Assembly (NCBI GenBank): GCA_003427395.1
Contig: BFEA01000006.1
Location: forward strand, 5,478,513 to 5,501,508
Length of the DNA: 22,996 bases
From: Chara braunii
Lineage: Eukaryota > Streptophyta > Charophyceae > Charales > Characeae
Direction: 5' to 3'
Positions 9,436 to 17,824 of the stretch are shown one piece after another (positions within the stretch are counted from its first letter, which is position 1; each line of letters starts with the position of its first letter). The notes beneath the pieces are model-generated. The model saw only the letters and a program-made list of their open reading frames with translations. It did not search any database and had not been told where the DNA came from. Both the position numbers and the translations under genes were made by a program.

Positions 9436-10833
9436 CTATCTTGTGCTTCTTTGGTCGCCCCCCGTAGGGGGCTGCGCCCTTAAAAAAGACACAGAGATCA
9501 TACCGCCAAATTCCTCGTCTTCAGCCTTTGGATAGGAGTTTTCACCCACAAGGACGCGATTCCCTAAGTCCTCAACTTCTACTATGCGCCCTTCTTTTTC
9601 TGTAAGCAATGCCCCATACTTCTTTTCACGAAAGCGCAACGACCGACTCGCAAGCGTAACCGGCTTGCGGCCACCAACGGCTAGGTCCGCTCTGTTCCTC
9701 GGATCTCGAGGCTCGATTGTCTCTATCATGATCCGTCCACCATCCGGACGTTTAATAGAAAGCATCTAGCTTCCGTTCGGTCGCTCTATAGTAACCGCAT
9801 GAACATGGCTCAGCCATGTTCGCCGCAGTAGTAACTCCGAACTGCAGTCCCTGATAGCAAAAACAGGCATCATTACTCGCAACCCTTTGACCTCAATGGC
9901 CGCCTTGTAACAGACCCCAAAGATCTTCTGCTTTCTTCCATCGGCTGTCTCTATCTCGAACAGGTAAGACCTGTCGAGGTCCAGCCTTAATCGCACGGCG
10001 AACTCCTCATCCATGATGACAGTTTCCCGGCCATTGTCAATCACCGCATGGAGGACTACTGTCCCACTCCCTAGAATGTAAAACTTGTCAGGGGGCACGC
10101 CCTCCATCCCATCCAAATACATTGTCACTGCGCGTTCTGCCTTTGCGCACACTCCCGATACCGCCACCGAGGGTACCTCTGGTTTGAAAGTCATCTGGAC
10201 TTCGTCTCCCAGAGGAATGCACGTCTTGCGCGTGATCATCTGTAACTCATCTTGCGCGGGTCTCGAAGCCGCCAAGTATTCAAGTATCGTGCACTGCATT
10301 GGTTGCCTAAGCGCGCGTCTGAAAGGCTCCACTGTATCGATATCATCCAAGGTGCTCGTCATAGTAAACTTTCGGGCCCCGCACTTGCGCGGCGAAAGTA
10401 TAACTTCCTCTCCTGCAATCCTCTGCCCATCCTTCTCTGCCATCACATAATCTGTGTCAGTCTTCTTACAGGAAGACGCCCTCGCGGACTTGGTCGCCGC
10501 TACCCGTATAGGTGTCGCTGACGCCCTGTCATCAGAACGCAAACTCAATCGCACACTCTGGCTCCTTGCCACCTCTTTACCCTTACTTGGTCGTACCCGC
10601 CTGGCTTCAACGTTTTCCTTCATCGAAGGGAACATCGACACATCGCCGAGGTCATGTGCCCACTTGACGTACTTGCGATCATCAAGTACGACAAGCCCTT
10701 CATCTATTGCCCGCCTGAGGTCAGGACAATCCCTCTTCACGTGATCATCCGCCCTGCAATAGATGTTGGAATTCCTAGGAGTAGGTGGTCTCGCTTCTGT
10801 GCCCCTAATAACCGGTCCTCTTGCAGGTCTCAC
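9436..10833 (-). pseudogene. Gag zinc-knuckle remnant, linker and retropepsin protease
   Basis: The first ~45 codons hold the nucleocapsid zinc knuckle YCRADDHVKRDC, whose first Cys is missing (Asn in its place). A ~200-residue linker follows. Residues about 250-350 form the aspartic protease: YILGSGTVVLHAVIDNGRE with IDNG at 265-268 where D-S/T-G is expected, then DEEFAVRLRLDLDRSY, FEIETADGRKQKIFGV and the C-terminal LLLRRTWLSHVHA, where the family's ILGR-type motif is expected. A TAG stop at 9768-9766 interrupts the frame between NGS and MLSIKRPDGGR; CAG to TAG would explain it. The frame continues to 9436. The frame shifts from gag at about 10830 and again before RT at about 9430. Confidence 0.85.
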
Positions 10834-12521
10834 ATCTTGGGTAGACGGGTCTGGGACTTGGGATAGTTTGGAGACTTTGGGTACCCAGGCGACGCAGGAT
10901 ATCCTCCTTGATCATACTGCCCGTGTGGGTTTTCCCGTCGACCTCCACCTCGCTCTGTCCTCTCGTATCCACCACCATATCCATCACGGCGGTCCCTGTC
11001 TGACTCCCATCTGGCGCGGGAGTCATCTCTGTCCCTCAAATTAAAATTGCCTGGACTCCGGTATCCTTTAGTGTTCCCTCCATATCCGAGACTGCGCGGA
11101 TACTGTTCCAGTCTTCCTCCTCGACCGAAAGTGTTTATTCTGCGATACCCTTCACCTCGGCGGTCTCTGTCAATCTCGTCATCTCTATGTCGCCAAGCAT
11201 CGTCGTCCCTCTCTCTCGCGCAATAGTCTGCTAGCGTGCGAGGACTCCTATCCTCGATGCTCCTCCACGGGTCGGTGTTCCTACGGTCCCATCGCAACGA
11301 ATAGGGGGACCCAGGCTTGTCCCGATAAGCAGTAACTCCCATCTTCGTCTCGATATTGGCCATCTGCCTGACCATTCCCTTCATCATCTCTCTCATCTCT
11401 CTCACCTCGTCTATCACCGTCTCTCTGTCCCTTGGTAGTTGTGGTCTGTTCCTGTCCATCAAATATCGACGCTCTGCCCAAGGCTGATCGTTAAAGTCGG
11501 GGCATCTATCCGCCTCGTACTCCCGATAGAGGGAGAAGTCCCTATGCTGCATTCCTCTCCAGACTAAATCCTTATAATCATCGGCCTCAACCTTCATCGC
11601 CAACTTGAGTACCGTGGCAAAATCTAACTTGTTGTCAAACATCTCTCTCAATACCCCCTTCTGCTTCCCTTTGGGCAGTCGACCGATGAAGATCGTGCAT
11701 CTCTCGACCTCCGACAGCTTCCCTTTGGCAATCAGGGCGTCGAATATCTTCAGGAAACGCCTCCCAAAAGCTTGAACACTCTCATCCTCACCCTGAGTCA
11801 TCAGCTCCAAGTCTCGAATTGAATACTTAACATCCTCTAGCTTGAAGAACTCGTAGAGACTGGCCTTATAGGTAGTCCATCGTCTATCTTTGGGTCGGGC
11901 TTCTTTAATCACTTGACTCAAGCTCGGGTGCGTGTTAAATAGGAAGTTATCTATGATTTCATCCTCCGACCATTGACTGCGGTACGCATGCAGCTCCCAC
12001 TTCTCGAGATACTAAGTGATACCGTATCCCTTGAAAATGGGGGGTCTGGTGTCTAACTCAGAAGGCTGGTGCGAGATGATGAACCTGTCTCTCCTCTCGT
12101 ATGGTAGGGAGTACGACTCGCCCGTCTGCGGGTCATAGATCCGCCTGGGCGGTGCAGCCCTCTCTCTGTCTCTCCAAAGTTGCTCCCTGATGTACTGGTC
12201 CCTCCAGTCACCCCTTCCTCGGTCACCTCTATCGTCTCTTCATTCAGACGTAGGTGAACGTCGAATAATCGACTCTCGCCGAAAACTCGGAGGTTCCGTT
12301 TGACTCTCCATCCGCACCACCGTAGGGGCCTTGTTTGGCTCTGTGACGACCGGATAGGCCATTACCTCTGACTCTCCGTCGTGAGGTTGCTCTACACATC
12401 TCAAAAGGGCGTTCTGCCTGATACGCTCCTTGAGGTCTCGCAGAGCACGATTCGATGATGCTCGGTATATAGCGGTCTGTTGTTCCTCATCGGGATGTGG
12501 ACCCATCGTGTCAGACTCCAT
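10830..12521 (-). pseudogene. Gag capsid polyprotein with two in-frame stops
   Basis: Structural protein that forms the virus-like particle. One frame runs from ATG 12521 to 10830 (about 563 codons) with a TGA at 12242-12240 and a TAG at about 12014-12012. The N-terminal ~90 residues are charged and unrecognised. Then come Arg/Asp-rich sequence, PPIFKGYGIT and YLEKWELHAYRSQW, and the Retrotrans_gag-type block (WTTYKASLYEFFKLEDV ... ESVQAFGRRFLKIFDALI ... IFIGRLPKGKQKGVLREMF). The last ~190 residues are Arg/Gly/Asp-rich and end in repeated YPKSP/NYPKS-like steps. The zinc knuckle lies past the stop in another frame. The ATG follows a spacer with three 26-bp repeats and an AAG/GTGAGT sequence that could be a splice donor. 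Confidence 0.85.
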
Positions 12522-12540
12522 ACACTTTTACTCACCTTCC
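12520..12540 (-). promoter_or_regulatory. Possible splice donor before gag ATG
   Basis: On the element strand GGAAG|GTGAGT lies just upstream of the gag ATG, a strong match to the eukaryotic 5' splice-site consensus. A donor here would remove gag, so it may serve to make a spliced RNA, or it may be chance. Confidence 0.25.
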
Positions 12541-12585
12541 GGCTTGAGTTTGTACTGGGAGTCTATTGTCCTTACCCCACGAACA

Positions 12586-12662
12586 GGCAACCCGGACCTA
12601 ATGTCAGAACCGGCAGCCCGGACCTAATGTCAAAACCGGCAGCCCGGACCTAATGTCAGAAC
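12586..12662 (-). repeat. Three 26-bp tandem repeats upstream of gag
   Basis: GGC(A)(A/G)CCCGGACCTAATGTC with a short AGAACC tail recurs at 12586-12611, 12612-12637 and 12638-12662 with two or three differences. It lies in the 170-base spacer between the last leader frame and gag. Function unknown; it may be a cis element for gag translation or packaging. Confidence 0.9.
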
Positions 12663-12691
12663 TAGTCCCGCCAATCTCTAAACGCCCAAAT

Positions 12692-13114
12692 CTAGCTCTC
12701 AACCGCCCTCAATGTCACTATCACTCTTCCGCTCTCATCTCGGATCTCGTGTGTCCCTTCTACTCCTAATAACCCCATGTCAAGGAAAAGTCGGCCTTCC
12801 TGTCCTTCTATACAGGCAGCGCCTCTCCAGACCTCCAACACTCCCGTCTCGGGGCACCTCACTCCCCTACAAATCGCACTCCCTATCGCACGTAACTCCT
12901 CACGAGTACAAGCTCGCAACCACGCTCGTAAATCGATAGATGTCCTCCTCTCTAGATCGCTCAATCCTTGCCGTACTGTTCTGGCTCCGGCTAGCGGGTA
13001 CTCACCTCCTCTTGCCATCAACCTCCTAATGTCGTAAGGCGAGCTCAATCGATGTGCCGAAGTTCTCCTCCTGCGCGATCCGATACGGTATTGGGGGCTT
13101 AGGAATTCCTTCAA
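12692..13114 (-). CDS. Leader ORF J, probable short member of paralog family 2
   Basis: Open frame of up to 140 codons. The most likely start is the ATG at 13018-13016 (MARGGEYPLAG, about 108 codons), because it lies 7 bases after the stop of ORF C with an AGGAGG motif spanning the junction. The segment AICRGVRCPETG ... EGRLFLDMGLLGVEG resembles CIAKGVCLWTVTLGVRE and GHLVFDREQG in ORF F and KGHLYLDLEMTKGVV in ORF D, so I place it as a truncated family-2 paralog. The similarity is modest. It ends with VIVTLRAVES at 12692, 170 bases before gag. Function unknown. Confidence 0.5.
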   Translation of the reverse strand: MKEFLSPQYRIGSRRRRTSAHRLSSPYDIRRLMARGGEYPLAGARTVRQGLSDLERRTSIDLRAWLRACTREELRAIGSAICRGVRCPETGVLEVWRGAACIEGQEGRLFLDMGLLGVEGTHEIRDESGRVIVTLRAVES

Positions 13115-13478
13115 AGATCATTATCAGCGTGCTCCAGTTTACGCTTCTCCCTAGCAATAGTAACCTATCCCTCTGACCTTCTACAATCTCTTCTGCACGC
13201 TCCCAACAGCGACCGTACACAAGGTCTACTCCTCTCTCTGCAGGCAGGTAGATCCTCACATCATATACGTCTAAATGGATGAACATGGCAGTCACCACAT
13301 ATAGTACCTTTCTACCTCATCCGCTATCCACTATCCACAGCTCGTACCTTTCTACCTCATACGGAATCGCTTCTCTCCTCCCTAGCGAACTCAGAAGGCC
13401 ACAGATAGTCGCCAGTCTCTCCTCGGATGGCCTGTTTCCGACAAGAAATCTCTCTTCTCGACTGTAATTCACACTCAT
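13026..13478 (-). pseudogene. Leader ORF C, paralog family 1, one in-frame stop
   Basis: 151 codons in one frame from ATG 13478 (MSVNYSREERF) to TAG 13028-13026, interrupted only by TGA at 13319-13317. It aligns end to end with ORF A: REAIPYEVERY against REVLPYELVAY, YVVTAMFIHLDVYDVRIYL against YVLTYHFLSVDEFDVRNYV, RCWERAEEIVEG, IMIFEGIPKPPI against IEVFEGIPSPPV. A 17-bp direct repeat (13304-13320 and 13345-13361) lies around the stop, so a small duplication may have disturbed this loop. The start follows the ORF B stop by 17 bases that include AAGGAGCGA. The ORF J start follows its own stop by 7 bases. No known family recognised. Confidence 0.65.
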
Positions 13479-13495
13479 TCGCTCCTTCCTTCATC

Positions 13496-13991
13496 CTATT
13501 CATTCTTTGTCGACTCCCTGCGCTCATCCTTCGTCCTAACCGTCCTGGTGAATCCTACTATCGCCTCCCATCCGTTCCGCTCCAGTCCTCTATTCGAAAT
13601 CGACGACCTAGGCAGATCGTCAAAAATCGAGATGTCGTCGCAGACCTCTACACTCTTTCCCAGGTCGTCTAATCTCTTCTTCTCTTCCCTCAACTTCCAG
13701 GCGGCTATCCTCCAACACCTCGTGTAGACACAGAACTCCTCGCGCTCCCTAGGTAGATATATGCCTACGGTATACTCCAAAGTCGGGTAAGCATACGGTC
13801 ATCACATAGAATTGATTTCTATCCCGACCGCTATTTGCTTCCTGATACCTCACCACCTCGTAGCGAAAGATTTCCCGTCGGCTAATAGTGCTCAAATCTT
13901 GGAGTACTTTCTCATGCTCAAGTTCACTGGGTCCGCTCCATACCGAAAACTTCCACCTTCTTCGCGCTAGCTCCGCCTCCGGTAGTGGCAT
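13496..13991 (-). pseudogene. Leader ORF B, paralog family 1, frameshifted
   Basis: Two overlapping frames make one family-1 gene. The first (13991-13749) has RRRWKFSVWSGPSELEHEK, SRREIFRYEVVRYQEAN and FYVMTVCL, matching the N-terminal half of ORF A (TRREVLPYELVAY, VYVLTYHFL). The second (13780-13496) has YTVGIYLPREREEFCVYTRC, DLGKSVEVCDDISIFDDLP and GWEAIVGFTRTVR, matching its C-terminal half (KWHEMIELVTRIRD). The shift lies at about 13750-13780. It starts 24 bases after the stop of ORF I. Product unknown; a small cytosolic protein without membrane segments is likely. Confidence 0.6.
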
Positions 13992-14015
13992 CTCTCATCC
14001 GTCCCCATGAACCAC

Positions 14016-14513
14016 CTAGCATTCCATCGCGATTAACGCTAAGGCCAACAGGACTCTATCCGCAGATTCCTCTAAGAATATGTAGAATGTCTCGAAGTCG
14101 TCTATATCCCCAAAATCTTCAATATCTGCTAAGGTCTTAAGGTGCTCGCTCCAGTACCTGTTGTGAGCTTTGAGCATTCTGAGAACGGAGTTGTCTACTA
14201 TAATCTCTGCTAAATCTCCAACTACTTCCGCCTCACTTTCTAGTAGTCTCTCAGCCTCTCTAGGGGTCTCGCGCCACGCCCTACTCAGGGGCCGCTCATC
14301 GAAAGGAGACACGCACAACACGTAGTTGATCAGGCACGCGCTCCCCTCTCCTACCCAGAGTCCGGTCACTCGCGCTTTCTGCACAGCCCGTCGAGTACAC
14401 TCCGCTTCTTCGATTACGTCGAGTCTCTCCAGGTGGACCAATTGTATCACTACACAAGTGACTGGTTCATCCGACCTCCCTACTGTACGCATAGAATGTT
14501 TTTCAAAGCTCAT
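14016..14513 (-). CDS. Leader ORF I, unknown protein, intact
   Basis: Intact 165-codon frame, start ATG 14513, 9 bases after the stop of ORF H; the gap reads AAGGAGACG. The N-terminal ~90 residues (VTCVVIQLVHLERLDVIEEA, ECTRRAVQKARV, INYVLCVSPFDERPLS) resemble ORF G (FTVTVLLRAYIDEDL, ECSRRAREFIRE, ITYEVMVWSTG), suggesting a third paralog pair. The rest is acidic and probably helical (SEAEVVGDLAEIIVDNSVL, DIEDFGDIDDFETFYIFLEE). It begins MSF like an internal Met of ORF A. No signal peptide or membrane segment is seen. Function unknown. Confidence 0.6.
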   Translation of the reverse strand: MSFEKHSMRTVGRSDEPVTCVVIQLVHLERLDVIEEAECTRRAVQKARVTGLWVGEGSACLINYVLCVSPFDERPLSRAWRETPREAERLLESEAEVVGDLAEIIVDNSVLRMLKAHNRYWSEHLKTLADIEDFGDIDDFETFYIFLEESADRVLLALALIAMEC

Positions 14514-14522
14514 CGTCTCCTT

Positions 14523-14870
14523 TCATTGCCCCGACGTTCCCTCGACATCCTCCTCCTTTTTCGGCGGTGTAGCTTCTGATGACTCCCCTATCCTTTCCAT
14601 CCACTCAAATGACCGCTCCAGTTCCTCACTACTATGATCTCTCGCCTTTACGCTCTCCGAAAAATCTAGACGCCATCTTCCGAAAAATTCTTTATTCTCT
14701 CTTAAAAGCCTCTCTAACGCCCTCGTCGTTGCTTCTATCCTACGCAACTCACTCTCACTCTTGCTAGGCCCACAATCTTGAATCTTGTTGTCGAGCTCCT
14801 TGACTTGTTTTACCACCGGTTTTATGATTCGATCTTCGACCCTCTTTATTCTCACATCTAGATCTTCCAT
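14523..14870 (-). CDS. Leader ORF H, coiled-coil protein, intact
   Basis: 115-codon intact frame. Residues 1-35 (MEDLDVRIKRVEDRIIKPVV, then KQVKELDNKI) and about 45-70 (LRRIEATTRALERLLRENKEF) show heptad spacing of hydrophobic residues, so a coiled coil that could oligomerise is likely. The tail is acidic and Ser/Pro-rich (ATPPKKEEDVEGTSGQ). It lies 100 bases after ORF G and couples tightly to ORF I. A short coiled-coil protein among small ORFs recalls the small accessory proteins of plant pararetroviruses, but this is analogy, not homology. Confidence 0.55.
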   Translation of the reverse strand: MEDLDVRIKRVEDRIIKPVVKQVKELDNKIQDCGPSKSESELRRIEATTRALERLLRENKEFFGRWRLDFSESVKARDHSSEELERSFEWMERIGESSEATPPKKEEDVEGTSGQ

Positions 14871-14970
14871 CGTCTAAGACCCATCTCTCTCTAAGCCCCA
14901 AGCACCTTTTAGATCTTACTCCGAGCTTCAGTGGGCTTCTCGTCACGAACTATCTCTAAGCACACTCGAC

Positions 14971-15252
14971 TCATATCCGGCCCCTAGCTTCCACTACCGT
15001 CTCATCATAGAACAACTCCGCGCGCAGGTATCCGGTCGACCATACCATCACCTCATAAGTTATCTTTGTCTGGAAGGTTATGCATATAAGGACCTCTGGC
15101 CGATGCTCGCGTATGAATTCTCGGGCTCGTCGAGAGCACTCGTGCTTTGTCAGGTCTTCGTCTATGTACGCTCTGAGTAAGACGGTCACCGTGAAACCCT
15201 CGTTCACTAATTGCCTGCTTACATTAACCCTCGTAGTCGTCCGTCCTGGCAT
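14971..15252 (-). CDS. Leader ORF G, unknown small protein, intact
   Basis: 93 codons. The ATG at 15252-15250 lies 8 bases after the stop of ORF F; the gap reads TAGGAGGC. Sequence blocks FTVTVLLRAYIDEDL, HECSRRAREFIREH and ITYEVMVWSTGYLRAELF suggest an alpha/beta fold with alternating strands. The block ECSRRA is shared with ORF I. No known family recognised. A 100-base gap with no recognisable feature separates it from ORF H. Confidence 0.55.
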   Translation of the reverse strand: MPGRTTTRVNVSRQLVNEGFTVTVLLRAYIDEDLTKHECSRRAREFIREHRPEVLICITFQTKITYEVMVWSTGYLRAELFYDETVVEARGRI

Positions 15253-15260
15253 GCCTCCTA

Positions 15261-16025
15261 CTAACTATGTTTGAACAAGTATCTCAAGTCCGCCAGCCCC
15301 ATGTACTTCTCCTCGACTCGTCTCTTACAATACGCTATCAAGTCAGCAGGGGTCGAGCAGTCTACCCAACAGGTGGCGTCTATCAGGTCTCTCAACGCTC
15401 CGTCGTCTAAATGTCCCCACCACACGCACACCGCAAAGTATGCTTCTTTGAATCGGGGCGCCAAGCCCAATCCAAGTGCGCACAGAGTGTCGTTGACCGC
15501 TCGTCTCAACCTTGCAACTCCCCCGTATGTTTGATCGATCACGAACGCGGGGATAGCCCACCTCCACCCTTGCGCAGGGTAGAGGTCTGACCTCGGGGGC
15601 CCGTACACGATACGTACAAGGGCGCCTCCTCCTTGGACTAGCGCGGTTGCTTTCCTGGCCACTATACTCCTAGCTAAAGCCTCGAACCTCCACCAAGTCC
15701 GTTCAGCACCTACCAATGTCAATCCTATCTCGATCCCTTGCTCTCTATCAAAAACAAGATGTCCAACGACCTCTACTAGTCGAGTGTCTCCTGCCTCTCT
15801 AACTCCCAGGGTTACCGTCCACAGGCAAACGCCCTTTGCTATACACGTCCCTACATACTTGAGCGGAGCGCGGCCACTCTCCTCAAGTCGCATCGTAAGG
15901 GGTATGTCATACCCGAGGTTAGTCTCTCGGGGCTCCCTCAGTTTGCTCACTCTATATGAGTCGGAGTCCCGTAGTAGCAAATACGCCCACCATGCGTCCG
16001 AGTCACTCCTCATCACGCCATCCAC
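15261..16025 (-). CDS. Leader ORF F, paralog family 2, intact
   Basis: Up to 254 codons; the first true ATG is at 16013, 13 bases after the stop of ORF A, and the frame is open upstream into ORF A. It aligns with ORFs D and E: KGVCLWTVTLGVRE against WLWTYREIQ and VYLWTYVVE; VVGHLVFDREQGIEIGLTLV against VKGHLYLDLEMTKGVVLGL; WAIPAFVIDQTYGGVARLRR against VVPLFVVDTVFGGVRGLAEA. The C-terminal ~70 residues (EAYFAVCVWWGHLDDGALRD, IAYCKRRVEEKYMGLADL) are less similar. No catalytic motif, signal peptide or membrane helix is evident. It is the only apparently unbroken full-length family-2 member. Function unknown. Confidence 0.65.
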   Translation of the reverse strand: MDGVMRSDSDAWWAYLLLRDSDSYRVSKLREPRETNLGYDIPLTMRLEESGRAPLKYVGTCIAKGVCLWTVTLGVREAGDTRLVEVVGHLVFDREQGIEIGLTLVGAERTWWRFEALARSIVARKATALVQGGGALVRIVYGPPRSDLYPAQGWRWAIPAFVIDQTYGGVARLRRAVNDTLCALGLGLAPRFKEAYFAVCVWWGHLDDGALRDLIDATCWVDCSTPADLIAYCKRRVEEKYMGLADLRYLFKHS

Positions 16026-16026
16026 C

Positions 16027-16524
16027 TCATCGATGAGAATGCGAATGGCCCTGATCTCTGATCCGAGTAACCAACTCTATCATCTCGTGCCACTTATACC
16101 TAGATAAGTTTTTCCCTATGACTGGGGGACTCGGAATCCCCTCGAACACTTCGATCCCAATATTCCAACTAACTACCTTTCCTGCTTGTTCTAATCGTAC
16201 CACCTCTCCTGCTCCCAAACTAGTCGCGGTCTTCCAAGCCTTCACACTCAGTCCTTCCCTTGCCCGGGTTGCACGTACATAGTTTCGCACGTCGAACTCG
16301 TCCACGCTAAGGAAGTGATATGTGAGAACGTACACGCGCCAAGGATCTATGCCTCCTCCTTGGACATAATCGTATGCGACGAGCTCGTATGGGAGAACCT
16401 CTCTCCTCGTCTTCTCGTTCAGGGATCGTATGACATCATTGATCTCCTCTCTCGTAGGGCCTCGTCCCTTGCTGAGTAATTGATCCCAATAAGCTCGTCT
16501 AAAGGACATCACATGCCTGCCCAT
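16027..16524 (-). CDS. Leader ORF A, paralog family 1, intact
   Basis: 165 codons from ATG 16524; the Met at residue 6 (MSFRRAYW) is an alternative start and aligns better with ORF C. Helical N-terminal half (TREEINDVIRSLNEKTRREV), then LPYELVAYDYVQGG, YVLTYHFLSVDEFDVRNYV and IEVFEGIPSPPVIGKN, ending in WHEMIELVTRIRDQ. ORFs B and C are its paralogs. The upstream region carries GGAGGAGGAGACG. Its TGA stop (16029-16027) lies 13 bases before the ATG of ORF F. It is the only unbroken family-1 copy and should be the reference for this family. No similarity to gag, pol or known accessory proteins is recognised. Confidence 0.65.
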   Translation of the reverse strand: MGRHVMSFRRAYWDQLLSKGRGPTREEINDVIRSLNEKTRREVLPYELVAYDYVQGGGIDPWRVYVLTYHFLSVDEFDVRNYVRATRAREGLSVKAWKTATSLGAGEVVRLEQAGKVVSWNIGIEVFEGIPSPPVIGKNLSRYKWHEMIELVTRIRDQGHSHSHR

Positions 16525-16641
16525 CTATAATCCTCACCATCGTCTCCTCCTCCTAGCTTCTTTCTCCTATGCTCTAAATCCCCGATTACTACTCCCTATG
16601 TGACTCGTCCCTCGGTGTTAAGAACACGAGTGCCGCCTCCG

Positions 16642-17802
16642 TCACTGAGCCCCATCCACGTCTAGCATATCTACATCACCAACCTCGGCAACCTCACGTC
16701 CCCAAGGGATATGCTCCTGCCCCTGCGCCTGGGGGAGGTGTCCCCAACCGTCCTCCGACTGCGCCTCTCCACCTGCGCGGTCCTCCTCCACGACCTCTCG
16801 GGCGGCTCCAGGGTCGTCTAACACCAAATCTCCCCAGCCCAGGTCCTGATCCCCCCAAGGCTCTATATCGTCGAAGGCCTCCCACTCTCTATCATCGGCG
16901 TACCACCCAAGGTCCTCTCTATCGCGGTGTACTCTCCGATAATACTCCTACTGCTCCCAGATCGAGATAAGGAGAGCGGGCCTGCTGTCACGGGTCTCGC
17001 TCAGTAACTGCTCGACCCCCTCTAAACAGTCTACAGGCCTCTGAACCTCTCTCTCCAGGGCTAACCAGAACTCTGGAGGCTGGTATGGATGAAACGACTC
17101 AGGGTCCGTAGAAGGAGCCAGGGCTCGTATGAACTCTATAAGTTGGAGCCCTCTCTCCCCAGTAAGGGGTCCTCCGATGAACTGTGCGTAAGCAATCCAG
17201 TCTCGATCAGTCAGCCCTCTACTCAAAACGCCCAGCTCAAGGGCGGCGAAGTAAGTCTCAGCGACGTGGTCCAGACCCCAAAGCTCCTCCGCCACAAAAA
17301 TCGAGAGTCTCACCCGTAGTCGGACGCTCGGGAATGTAAAGGCCCCTCCGAACCGGAAAGTCGTCCTCGTCGCCCTAACCGGGTCGTGCAAGCTCTCGGC
17401 CTCCTCACGGACCCTCTCTACCTGACCCGATAGAATCGCCCTAGCCTCCTGCTCATAGCGCCAGAACCCATGCACCAGTCCCTCAAAGTAGACCGCGGCC
17501 NTCACCGAGCGCGAGTAATAAATGTACCCTATAGCCTCAATGCTCGTCGTCCCCGGCGCTCACCAGCGTTGACCGTCCGACTCGTAGGTCTCGACCACGT
17601 ATGTCCACAGGTACACGTCGGATCCCAACCGTATCAATCTCCAACAGCTCTGCAATCTAGATTCGGCCACACTCCTGGTCGGTCAGTCGAACTCCAGCAA
17701 GTTGGGAGCCACGAACTTAGGAGCTCTAGGCCATTTGAGATCGTCGAAGGGGAGCTTGACTCTGTCCTCCTGTTCCTCGCCAACCTATACCCCAGCCAAC
17801 AC
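16642..17802 (-). pseudogene. Leader ORF E, paralog family 2, four in-frame stops
   Basis: One frame of 387 codons from GTG 17802 (probably a decayed ATG) to 16642, broken by TAG 17787-17785, TGA 17685-17683, TGA 17562-17560 and TAG 16950-16948. Despite the stops it aligns with ORF D throughout: LKWPRAPKFVAPNLLEF against VRVWEVEPPEFIESDLVEF; DVYLWTYVVETYESD against DTWLWTYREIQSSQG; WGLDHVAETYFAALELGVLS against GGVRGLAEAYFAFRELELFA; GERGLQLIEFIRAL against DERVQLMELIRSM. The C-terminal part is acidic, Gly- and Trp-rich (REWEAFDDIEPWGDQDLGW). The start lies 22 bases after the ORF D stop with AGGAGCGA just before it, as at the B/C junction. One N lies at 17502. Confidence 0.6.
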
Positions 17803-17824
17803 TCGCTCCTCTGCAACACCTCAC

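Noticed and set aside
9104-9467. Overlapping + strand frames of 94 and 102 codons opposite RT
   Set aside because: Shadows of the RT frame on the other strand.
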